A stretch of DNA of 61,072 nt, taken from Flavobacteriales bacterium (GTDB taxonomy: Bacteria > Bacteroidota > Bacteroidia > Flavobacteriales > TMED113). The stretch lies in assembly GCA_002714185.1 (NCBI GenBank), contig PAWM01000010.1, forward strand, positions 11,045-72,116, given 5' to 3'. The translations under genes were made by a program, and so were the position numbers. The notes below the pieces were generated by a model. The model searched no databases and was not told the origin of the DNA. It saw only the letters and a program-made list of their open reading frames with translations. Shown one piece after another: positions 53,790 to 61,072 of this stretch (positions are counted from its first letter, which is position 1; the number at the start of each line of letters is the position of its first letter).

Positions 53790-56700
53790 ATGTTAAGGAA
53801 TCTATTTTTTATTAGTTTTATTTTTTTTAGTCATTTAGTAATATCTCAAGAGTGGGAATATTCTATTACTGATGTCAATATGACTATTCAAGTCTCAGCT
53901 GATGTTGTTACTTTTGATGATATAGCACCACCTATTGGTTCTTTATTAGGTGCTTTTTATATTAATGATTTAGGAGAATTTTCTTGTGGTGGTTATCAAG
54001 AGTGGACAGGCGATCAAATTGCAGTTGCACTGTGGGGTACAGAGTCGGGTATGGATAACGGTTTTCAAGTTGGTGAAGATATTACTTGGTATTTACAAGT
54101 TGATGGAGAAAGTTATCAAGCCTCTTTTTCATTAATGAACGAAGGTGGACCATTGGGTATGTCTTCTACTTTTGCTCCAAATGGCTTTGGTCAAATTTTA
54201 GATGTAGATTTTTTTAGTTCAGGTTGTTCAGATCTATTAGCTTGTAATTATTGCGGTTCTTGTTCAGTATTTGATGATTCTTTATGTCAGTATCCTCCCA
54301 TATACTACAATTGTGATGGTGAATGTATAAATGATTCAGATAGTGATTTCATTTGTGATGAGCTTGAAATATTTGGTTGTACTGATTCTTTAGCAGCAAA
54401 CTTTGATTCAAATGCAACTGAAGATAATGGCTCTTGTAATTATATAGTTTTTGGATGTATAAATTCTTTAGCAAGTAATTTTGATATTACTGCTACTGAT
54501 GATGATGGTTCCTGTTTGTTGTGTGGAGACATTGATGCACAAAATTATTATTCAGGTTCAGATGGTACAATATGTACTGAGGATATTCTCAATAACTATA
54601 CATTAGAAAATGAAACAGATGGATTACCGGATTGTTGTTTTTATGCAAATCCTGGTTGTACTGATGATGGATCATGTTTCGATATCGATGGCGATGGAGA
54701 TTTAGATGAATGTGATGATAGTTTTTTATATATAGATGAACAAACTGGTTTGTCAGTATATTATCAAAGCCCTTTTCCAGGGGTTCCAGCATCAAATTAT
54801 AATCCTAGTGCAAATATTTTAGTAGGTGTTAATTATTGTTATTATTTTCCTGCTTGTCAAGATGCAGATGCTTTGAATTATGGATTTAATTGTAACGGGG
54901 ATGATATTTTATCACTTGCAAGTGAAAATGGCTTTTCTATTGATTTTAATGAGCAGCCTGAGAATGATTCTTTTGCAGTAACATATAATGATGTGTCTTT
55001 TGATTTTGAGGGATCTAATAGTTGTTGCTTATATTTTGGTTGTGATGATGAATCAGCTGACAATTATCAAGATTTAGATGGAGTTTTCTATCAAGATGAT
55101 ACAGCTAATGATAATGAGCAGAATTTAAATGTGCTATTTAATTTTGATGAATCATATATTATTTTAGATCCTGATTTACCATCGCCTTCAAATATAATAA
55201 GTTTCTTTTCACAAGAAGATATTGACGGAGATGGTATTTCAAATTCTTTAGATTCAGATCCTGATGGTGATAATTTCTCTACAATTTTTAATTATGGAAA
55301 TGTAGAAGATTTAGATTCAAATAGTCCTTGTGTATATATGGGTTGTATGGATGTTAATGCTATTAATTATAATGAAAATGCTAATGTTGATAACTTCAGC
55401 TGTATCTATTATGCTTGTGACGATAATCAAGCACTTAATTTTAATCCTGAAGGAGAAGAATGTTTTGACTATTTTAATAATCAAACATTTTTACCTGAGC
55501 CTGACGGTTTAGATGACTGTTGTGATTATTTAGGTTGCCTTGATCCATATTCAGTGAATTATAATTCAAGTGCTACGATTGAAGAATTAGTATTTGTATT
55601 TCAAGACGGCATTTATGTTCCTATTCCTATTATAGAAGATGGAGATACAATAGGTTATGAAAATACATGTTATGATTATGTATTTGGTTGTATGGATCCT
55701 GTTGCAGAAAATTATAATGATTATGATTATGATGGTGAATCAAACGAATATGTAAATGAAAATCAAATTATTTATCAATTGCAGAATATTAATATGAATA
55801 TTGAATCTGATTTGTTTGCCATTAATAATTTTGATATTATCCAAGAGGTTCCGTTCTTAGGAAATAATACTAATGTAAATACTCAAGTTCCATTAGATCA
55901 AAATGGTTTACCTATTAATAATCCAGATCCAATTAACTCAGTTAATCCATGTGAATATATTTATGGTTGTATGAATCCTTGTTTTATAGAGTATTATGAC
56001 ATTGTAGATTATAATGGCGAGGATAATTTTGACTTTGATTTTATAAATAATTTATTGGAAAGTTATAATTGTGATTTTGAATATGAAGGTGGTTGTACTG
56101 AATTACTACCACCTCAAAACATACCTACATTTGATGATGGATCTTGTGAAAACCTTCTTGTGTATGGCTGTATGGATCCTACAGCTGAAAATTTTAATCC
56201 AAATGCAAATATTAACGATTGTAGTTCTTGTGTGCCAGCGATTGAAATTATCAATTTAAATATTGAAAATCCTATTTGCTGGGATGATATAAATGGTGAA
56301 TTTGATTTTCAAGTAATTGGCGGTATTCCGCCTTACACATTTTTCATATATGATAATTTAAGTAATATAGTTATTGATGAAGAAGTTACTTTTCCATTTG
56401 TCACTAATGATTTTGAACTCCAATATGGAAATTATCTTTTAAATGTAATTGATTCTGAAGGTTATTCTAGCTCTATATCATTTACTATTACACAGGCTGA
56501 TGATTTATTAATTGAAATGTGGGAATCAGGTGGTTGGTTAGTAACATTAGAGGGTTATGATAATTACCAATGGACTTTAAATGGAGAGATTTTAACAGGT
56601 GATGGTTTTGAAGGCTCTCAAATATTCCCCACAGTTTCGGGTTTATATGGTGTAACTGTTAATTTTATTTATGGTAATGATTTGTGTTTTTCAAACACTT

Positions 56701-56993
56701 TTTATTATGATTATGAATTATTTCAAAATTCTATTAACGATGAGTTAGGTTTTACTATAACATGTAATCCAAATCCATTTTTGAATTCCGCAATTATTCA
56801 AATAGAAAGAAATAATATTGAGTTACTTAAATTTGCTTTATATGACGGCCTTGGTAAAAAGATTTGGAAAGATGATATGGTAATAAATAATGAAAAATAT
56901 TTTATTATTGATAATTTAGAACCTGGTATATATTATCTTTATGCAGCTAGTAGTAGTGATGTTCAGATTATTCAACTTATGGTATTAGACTAA
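53790..56993 (+). CDS. T9SS type A Cys-rich surface protein
   Basis: 1067 aa. Signal peptide 1-19 (LVISQ). Residues 20-145 are one PIGSLLGAFY...WTGDQ..ALWGTESGMDNGFQVGE module, closely related to the first modules of the upstream protein. Residues 150-810 contain Cys-rich units like GCTDSLAANFDSNATEDNGSC, several with long low-complexity Asp/Asn-rich insertions and several CC pairs; one DIDGDGISNSLDSDPDGD block is calcium-site-like. Residues 815-890 form one SprB-like repeat (GGIPPYTFFIYD). The C-terminus (about 985-1067) is a type A sorting domain with CNPNPFLNSAIIQI and PGIYYLYA. It lies 4 bases after one surface-protein gene and 7 before another, probably one operon. Likely surface attachment; ligand unknown. 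Confidence 0.88.
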   Translation: MLRNLFFISFIFFSHLVISQEWEYSITDVNMTIQVSADVVTFDDIAPPIGSLLGAFYINDLGEFSCGGYQEWTGDQIAVALWGTESGMDNGFQVGEDITWYLQVDGESYQASFSLMNEGGPLGMSSTFAPNGFGQILDVDFFSSGCSDLLACNYCGSCSVFDDSLCQYPPIYYNCDGECINDSDSDFICDELEIFGCTDSLAANFDSNATEDNGSCNYIVFGCINSLASNFDITATDDDGSCLLCGDIDAQNYYSGSDGTICTEDILNNYTLENETDGLPDCCFYANPGCTDDGSCFDIDGDGDLDECDDSFLYIDEQTGLSVYYQSPFPGVPASNYNPSANILVGVNYCYYFPACQDADALNYGFNCNGDDILSLASENGFSIDFNEQPENDSFAVTYNDVSFDFEGSNSCCLYFGCDDESADNYQDLDGVFYQDDTANDNEQNLNVLFNFDESYIILDPDLPSPSNIISFFSQEDIDGDGISNSLDSDPDGDNFSTIFNYGNVEDLDSNSPCVYMGCMDVNAINYNENANVDNFSCIYYACDDNQALNFNPEGEECFDYFNNQTFLPEPDGLDDCCDYLGCLDPYSVNYNSSATIEELVFVFQDGIYVPIPIIEDGDTIGYENTCYDYVFGCMDPVAENYNDYDYDGESNEYVNENQIIYQLQNINMNIESDLFAINNFDIIQEVPFLGNNTNVNTQVPLDQNGLPINNPDPINSVNPCEYIYGCMNPCFIEYYDIVDYNGEDNFDFDFINNLLESYNCDFEYEGGCTELLPPQNIPTFDDGSCENLLVYGCMDPTAENFNPNANINDCSSCVPAIEIINLNIENPICWDDINGEFDFQVIGGIPPYTFFIYDNLSNIVIDEEVTFPFVTNDFELQYGNYLLNVIDSEGYSSSISFTITQADDLLIEMWESGGWLVTLEGYDNYQWTLNGEILTGDGFEGSQIFPTVSGLYGVTVNFIYGNDLCFSNTFYYDYELFQNSINDELGFTITCNPNPFLNSAIIQIERNNIELLKFALYDGLGKKIWKDDMVINNEKYFIIDNLEPGIYYLYAASSSDVQIIQLMVLD

Positions 56994-57000
56994 ATTAATT

Positions 57001-59004
57001 ATGAAAAGAGCTTTAATTTATACATTTTTATTTATTTCTTTCTTTGCATTTTCTCAATGCTCCTATGATGAAAGTTGTGTTATATCTCCTGCTTTTCCAA
57101 CAATTTGTCCCATTCAATTACCGGATGCTACTGTTGGAGAGCCGTATAATACTGATTTAACATTTTGGATGCCTGTAGAATTTGAGGCTGAAGGATTTGA
57201 AGTTGTGTTAGATGAATTAGTAGTAACTCAAATAAGTGGTTTACCCATTGGTTTATCAGTTGAACTTTCAAATTCTTCAATGGTTTTTTACCCATCAGAG
57301 AATGAGTTTGGGTGTGCCAGTGTAAGTGGTATGCCTTTAGCTTCAGGAGAGTATACTATTACAGTATATGTTGTTGCAAATGTCATTGTACCTTCAGTTG
57401 GTTTTGAAATCGCTTATCCAACAGAGTTTGATTTGTTTATTAATGTAAATCCTGGCTCAGGAGGTAATACAAGTTTTACTTTCAGTCCTTCTAGTGGTTG
57501 CGAAGATTTGGATGTGAATTTTGAAGCTTTGATTACAAGTGATGAATATGATGTAGAATATATTTGGGATTTTGATAACGGTTTCAGTAGTAATCAGCAA
57601 TATCCACCAACTCAAACTTATCAAGAACCTGGTGATTATAATGTAACATTGATTACTAATTTAACTTCTACTCTGTCTACATTGAATAATTTTAATATAA
57701 ATTATACTAATTCAGATTGTTGGGGTAATGATGTTGAAGAATTATGTGTTGATATTCCTTTTATTGGTGAAAGTTGTATTTCTGATCCGGATTTATTAAT
57801 AAAATTATATGATGCTAATGGAAATTTAGTATATCAAACCGGTGGTCTTGGTTCTAATGAATATGTTACTGGTACGACAGCTTCCTGGTCGAATATTAAT
57901 TTCACTTTAAACAATCCTCCTTATACAGTTTCAATATGGGATACAGAAAATTGGGATCAACTTGATTTTGGTGTTCAATTCTCAGAAGATGATTTGTTAG
58001 GTTCATTTACACTGAATTTAGAAGATGGTGAACATTCATTTAATTCTAATTGTTCTAGTGGTACTTATTCAATTAATTCCTCCGTTGTCCCAATTCAATC
58101 TATAGAGGCTTCTGAAGTCATATCTGTGTTTGAAAATCCTGAGTTACTTACGATATTAAATGAAGATATTTATTCTATATATATTGATTATGATAATGCT
58201 GTGTCTTATCAATGGTTTGTTGATGGAAATTCTATTGAAGGAGCTAATGAATCTACATATCTTGTTTCTGAGTCAGGCACATATTGGGTGGAATTTATTA
58301 CCCAGTATGGTTGTGTTGGGACATCTATTCCATTAGATGTAGTAAAGTGTGATAATGAATTTTCTCCATCTATCTTTGTTTCCGATAATGTACTACTAAC
58401 TACTGACACTGATTATGAAATTGATTGGTACTGGAACGGTGTGTATTATGGTGTAGGTTCTGATATAAATATTGATTCAGATGGTTATTATTGGTTAATT
58501 GCTTCTGATGTATATGGGTGCTCGTGGAGTTCGGACACTATATTTTACCAATCTCAAATTAATGATGATTTAGATAATGATGGTATTATTAATGACAATG
58601 ATGATGATGTGGATGGTGATGGAGTTATAAATAGTGAAGATGATGATGTGGATGGTGATGGTATACCTGATGATATTGATAATGATATAGATGGTGACGG
58701 AATACCAAATGATGAAGATGATACTATATCTGGTTATTTAATTGTAGATGAATTAATAAATTCTGTGATTAAAGTTTTTCCAAATCCGTCAAATGGTCTG
58801 TTATATATAAAATTATCTAATTCAAATAATAGTCATCTTGCTAAAGTCACTTTGCGAGATATGAAAGGTAATTTAATTTTAGATAAAGACTTAAAGTTAA
58901 TGGATTCAACACCTTTAGATATTAGCTTTTTACCTTCTTCTATTTATATATTAAATATTACAATAGATAATTTTTATTCAAGCCATCAAATTATTAAAGA
59001 ATAA
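57001..59004 (+). CDS. T9SS type A surface protein with PKD-like domain and acidic DxDGD repeats
   Basis: 667 aa. Signal peptide 1-19 (FFAFSQ). Residues 20-150 read as an Ig-like domain (DATVGEPYNTDLTF, SGMPLASGEYTITV). Residues about 160-220 form a PKD-like domain with YIWDFDNGFSS and YQEPGDYNVTLI. Residues ~230-350 resemble a C2-like or proprotein-type beta domain holding IKLYDANGNLVYQTG. Two Ig-like segments (YQWFVDGNSIEGANESTYLV and IDWYWNGVYYG) follow. Residues 521-577 form an acidic run of VDGDG/NDEDD units like thrombospondin type 3 calcium repeats. The end is a type A sorting domain (VFPNPSNGLLYIKL). The C-terminal bases overlap the converging NlpC/P60 gene by 11. Confidence 0.87.
   Translation: MKRALIYTFLFISFFAFSQCSYDESCVISPAFPTICPIQLPDATVGEPYNTDLTFWMPVEFEAEGFEVVLDELVVTQISGLPIGLSVELSNSSMVFYPSENEFGCASVSGMPLASGEYTITVYVVANVIVPSVGFEIAYPTEFDLFINVNPGSGGNTSFTFSPSSGCEDLDVNFEALITSDEYDVEYIWDFDNGFSSNQQYPPTQTYQEPGDYNVTLITNLTSTLSTLNNFNINYTNSDCWGNDVEELCVDIPFIGESCISDPDLLIKLYDANGNLVYQTGGLGSNEYVTGTTASWSNINFTLNNPPYTVSIWDTENWDQLDFGVQFSEDDLLGSFTLNLEDGEHSFNSNCSSGTYSINSSVVPIQSIEASEVISVFENPELLTILNEDIYSIYIDYDNAVSYQWFVDGNSIEGANESTYLVSESGTYWVEFITQYGCVGTSIPLDVVKCDNEFSPSIFVSDNVLLTTDTDYEIDWYWNGVYYGVGSDINIDSDGYYWLIASDVYGCSWSSDTIFYQSQINDDLDNDGIINDNDDDVDGDGVINSEDDDVDGDGIPDDIDNDIDGDGIPNDEDDTISGYLIVDELINSVIKVFPNPSNGLLYIKLSNSNNSHLAKVTLRDMKGNLILDKDLKLMDSTPLDISFLPSSIYILNITIDNFYSSHQIIKE
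58561..58731. repeat. Acidic DxDGD repeat (thrombospondin type 3-like)
   Basis: A GATGATGAT/GTGGATGGTGAT-rich stretch encoding about five units of (D/N)DxDxDGx(I/V)xxxxD, residues 521-577 of the 667-aa protein, just before the sorting domain. Such runs bind calcium in thrombospondins and OmpA-like linkers. Confidence 0.8.
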
Positions 59005-59731
59005 CTCTTTTGATTAGTTTCAGTGAGTGAGTATATGAATTTGATTCTAGATTAAAAATGCCTTTTTTATCTAGTGTATCAATTCTAACTTTACCTGATG
59101 CATGAATAATTCTATTATTATTTAACACTATACCAACATGTGTAACTTTTTTATTTTTACTGCCAAAAAATGCTAAATCTGCTAGTTTAGTCTCTTCTAT
59201 ATTGATTGATTGTCCAATTAGAGCTTGCTGAAATGAATCTCTTGGTAATTTTATGTTAAAAAATCTAAACACCATTTGTGTATATCCTGAGCAATCTATC
59301 CCTAAAGGAGTTCTTCCTCCCCAAAGATATGGTGAGTTTAAGTATTTTTTAGCTATGTTTAAAAAGGACAAGTTAAATGGTTCCATTTTTTTAAATGACA
59401 AGTTGTGATCTATTTCAAACTTTGTTTTAAATCTTTTATTGAATGGGATTAAACTACCAATAATTACTATTTGTTTAGTGTTATTAATTTTTATGTAGGC
59501 AAATATTTTGTTAGAAATTTTGTGTCTTATTTTGAAATTGATTTTTTGAAATTGTTTATTATCAATCCAACCTGTGTATTTATCATGATGTAATTCTATA
59601 AAAGACCAGTTTTTTTCTTCCTTTATTATTTTAAAAGTTTCACCAAATAATATTTGATTAATTAATTCCGAGGTATCTGATTTTTTACTTCTCATCGGAA
59701 TAACAGATAAAAGGCATATTCCTTCTAGCAT
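58994..59731 (-). CDS. NlpC/P60 (C40) peptidase with SH3-like domain
   Basis: 245 aa from ATG 59731. Residues 1-60 read like a bacterial SH3-like domain (GICLLSVIPMRSKKSD, FGETFKIIKEEKNWSFIEL, GWIDNKQF). The C-terminal C40 cysteine peptidase has Cys147 in GIDCSGYTQ, His198 in THVGIVL and third residue His210 in IIHASG, a complete catalytic set for cleaving D-Glu-diamino-acid bonds in peptidoglycan stems. No signal peptide is evident, so it may recycle imported muropeptides in the cytosol; that is inference. The ATG overlaps the thiolase stop in ATGCTAG (7 bases), indicating coupling. A longer frame starting at 59776 is rejected because it would read basic residues inside the thiolase end. Confidence 0.88.
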   Translation of the reverse strand: MLEGICLLSVIPMRSKKSDTSELINQILFGETFKIIKEEKNWSFIELHHDKYTGWIDNKQFQKINFKIRHKISNKIFAYIKINNTKQIVIIGSLIPFNKRFKTKFEIDHNLSFKKMEPFNLSFLNIAKKYLNSPYLWGGRTPLGIDCSGYTQMVFRFFNIKLPRDSFQQALIGQSINIEETKLADLAFFGSKNKKVTHVGIVLNNNRIIHASGKVRIDTLDKKGIFNLESNSYTHSLKLIKRVIL

Positions 59732-60903
59732 AAGTTTTCTATTACTATGGCTGAGGCGCCACCTCCTCCATTGCAAATACCTGCAGCTCCATATACTCCT
59801 TTTTTATTTTCTAACGTATTTAGAAGAGTAACAAGTATTCTGGAACCAGAGCATCCTAAAGGATGTCCAAGTGAGACTGCACCACCATGAATATTTACTT
59901 TATTTTTATCTAAATTTAATTTTTTGATATTAGCTAATCCAACTACTGAAAATGCCTCATTTAACTCCCAATAATCTATATCTTCTTTCTTTAAATTAGC
60001 TTTTTGAAGAGTCTTTTTAAGAGCATCTGTAGGTGTAGTTGTAAACCATTTTGGTTTTTGAGAGGCATCAGCATATGAAATTATTTTTGCTAATGGTTTT
60101 ATGTTTAATTCTTTTGCTTTTTTATTACTCATTAAAACAATAGCTGCTGCACCATCATTGATAGTAGAAGCATTTCCTGCGGTTACCGTGCCTTCTTTTT
60201 TGAATACTGGTCTTAATGTTTTAAATTTTTCTAAATGAATATTTTTATATTCTTCATCTTCAGTTATAATTTGCTCTCCTTTTCTTGTTTTTATTGTCAC
60301 AGGTGTGATTTCATTTTTAAAAAACCCTTTTTTCCATGCATCTGTACTTTTTGAGTAAGAATTTAAAGCAAATTCATCTTGCTCATCTCTTGAAATTGAC
60401 ATTTCTGTTGCACATAATTCTGCACAAACTCCCATGTGTACATTATCATAAACATCTGTTAATCCGTCCAATAGTAGTCCGTCTTCTAATTTAGAGTGTC
60501 CCAATTTTTTTCCATTTCTCATTTCATGAATATAAAAAGGGATAGATGACATATTTTCCATACCTCCGGCTACCACAATATCATTATCCCCAATTGCAAT
60601 AGATTGTGCTGCAATCATAACTGATTTCATTCCTGATGAGCAAACTTTATTAATAGTGGTACAAGGAGTTTTTTCATTAATGCCAGCAAATATTGCTGCT
60701 TGTTTCGCAGGAGCTTGTCCTAAGCCTGCAGAAATAACATTACCCATATAAACTTCATTAATTTCATTTGGGTCTAAATTAATTTTTTCAATAGCACCTT
60801 TTATTGCTATTGATCCAAGTTTAGTAGCACTTACTGAGGACAGTATTCCTCCAAAGCTACCAATTGGTGTTCTCGTATAAGATACAATTACAACTTCTTC
60901 CAT
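59725..60903 (-). CDS. Acetyl-CoA acetyltransferase (thiolase)
   Basis: 392 aa from ATG 60903 (MEEVVIVSYTRTPIGSFGG, the usual thiolase beginning); a TTG six codons upstream is possible but unneeded. Nucleophile Cys88 is in INKVCSSGMKSV, His347 in GGAVSLGHPLGCSG, and second catalytic Cys377 in GICNGGGGAS. GNASTINDGAA and the covering-loop region are present. The enzyme condenses or cleaves acetyl-CoA/acetoacetyl-CoA. The NlpC/P60 gene overlaps its stop, an arrangement that recurs in Bacteroidota although the two activities are unrelated. Confidence 0.95.
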   Translation of the reverse strand: MEEVVIVSYTRTPIGSFGGILSSVSATKLGSIAIKGAIEKINLDPNEINEVYMGNVISAGLGQAPAKQAAIFAGINEKTPCTTINKVCSSGMKSVMIAAQSIAIGDNDIVVAGGMENMSSIPFYIHEMRNGKKLGHSKLEDGLLLDGLTDVYDNVHMGVCAELCATEMSISRDEQDEFALNSYSKSTDAWKKGFFKNEITPVTIKTRKGEQIITEDEEYKNIHLEKFKTLRPVFKKEGTVTAGNASTINDGAAAIVLMSNKKAKELNIKPLAKIISYADASQKPKWFTTTPTDALKKTLQKANLKKEDIDYWELNEAFSVVGLANIKKLNLDKNKVNIHGGAVSLGHPLGCSGSRILVTLLNTLENKKGVYGAAGICNGGGGASAIVIENLC

Positions 60904-60958
60904 TTTTATTTTTTTAGGCAATTTACTTAATTAATTTCATTCTCTAATAATATATGTA

Positions 60959-60966
60959 TATATTTG
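60959..60966 (+). promoter_or_regulatory. Candidate promoter -7 box (TATATTTG) of tRNA-Ser
   Basis: TATATTTG followed by C matches the Bacteroidota TAnnTTTG box and ends 14 bases before the tRNA-Ser, a fitting distance for a start point just ahead of the mature 5' end. The -33 TTG is not clear. Confidence 0.5.
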
Positions 60967-60980
60967 CAATCCTTCTTTTC

Positions 60981-61067
60981 GGAGAGGTGGCTGAGTGGCT
61001 GAAAGCGGCACCCTGCTAAGGTGTTATACTGGTAACGGTATCGAGGGTTCGAATCCCTCTCTCTCCG
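60981..61067 (+). tRNA. tRNA-Ser (anticodon GCU)
   Basis: An 87-base tRNA with a long variable arm, as expected for serine. The acceptor stem is GGAGAGG/TCTCTCC (one G-U pair) with discriminator G. The anticodon stem is GCACC/GGTGT with loop CTGCTAA, anticodon GCT at 61015-61017, reading AGC/AGU codons. The T arm is GAGGG-TTCGAAT-CCCTC. CCA is not encoded. Confidence 0.95.
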
Positions 61068-61072
61068 CTTAG

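Noticed and set aside
58561-58731. Low-complexity GATGAT stretch as an assembly error
   Set aside because: It stays in frame and encodes a sensible DxDxDG calcium-type repeat before an intact sorting domain.
59732-59776. Longer N-terminus for the NlpC/P60 protein
   Set aside because: The 15 extra residues are Arg/Trp rich, lie in the conserved 3' end of the thiolase gene and do not resemble the family.

Overview
The window reads as chromosome of a low-GC member of the Bacteroidota, most likely a marine Flavobacteriales-type bacterium. Supporting signs are five adjacent proteins (plus one elsewhere) ending in type IX secretion system (T9SS) sorting domains, SprB-type repeats, a bacillithiol enzyme (BshC), two candidate promoters with the Bacteroidota TAnnTTTG box, very compact gene packing and several TTG starts. 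I cannot name the genus. No insertion sequences, phage genes, CRISPR arrays or rRNA genes were seen, and no gap between genes exceeds about 120 bases.

Positions 1-18,200 are mainly housekeeping. A + strand run holds ftsY (5' end outside the window), bshC, guaA and a periplasmic-binding-protein-like gene. A - strand run holds ftsK-lolA and a crotonase-family gene. A second + strand run holds two guanidino-group hydrolases (DDAH-like and CtlX-like), argS, ffh, folD, a TlpA-like thioredoxin, tRNA-Arg(ACG), an outer-membrane barrel and a small secreted protein. Both protein GTPases of the signal recognition particle pathway (FtsY, Ffh) are here.

Positions 18,200-31,800 mix types. They contain a type-B T9SS surface protein (- strand), pyrD, and a - strand trio folP, redoxin-like lipoprotein and cytochrome c/copper-monooxygenase-like protein. 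Then follow a + strand run of DUF1599, a DoxX/BT_3928-like membrane protein, a DppB-type permease, tpiA and a very large exported protein of unknown function.

Positions 31,798-59,004 are the striking part: about 27 kb on one strand encoding only five proteins (3643, 1373, 2266, 1067 and 667 aa), all with signal peptides and C-terminal T9SS domains (B, B, A, A, A). They are built from a shared kit: Cys-rich GCTD..ACNY..DDGSC units, SprB repeats, acidic DxDxDG blocks, a C-type lectin domain, a Kazal-like domain lodged in a SprB repeat, and a poorly described ~110-130 aa module recognisable by a GDxIGxF(Y/F) core that I count nine times. The likely role is a surface adhesin or gliding/attachment layer, which is inference.

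The last 2 kb hold a - strand thiolase and NlpC/P60 peptidase pair and a + strand tRNA-Ser(GCU). Functional calls rest on motif reading only; no database search was run.
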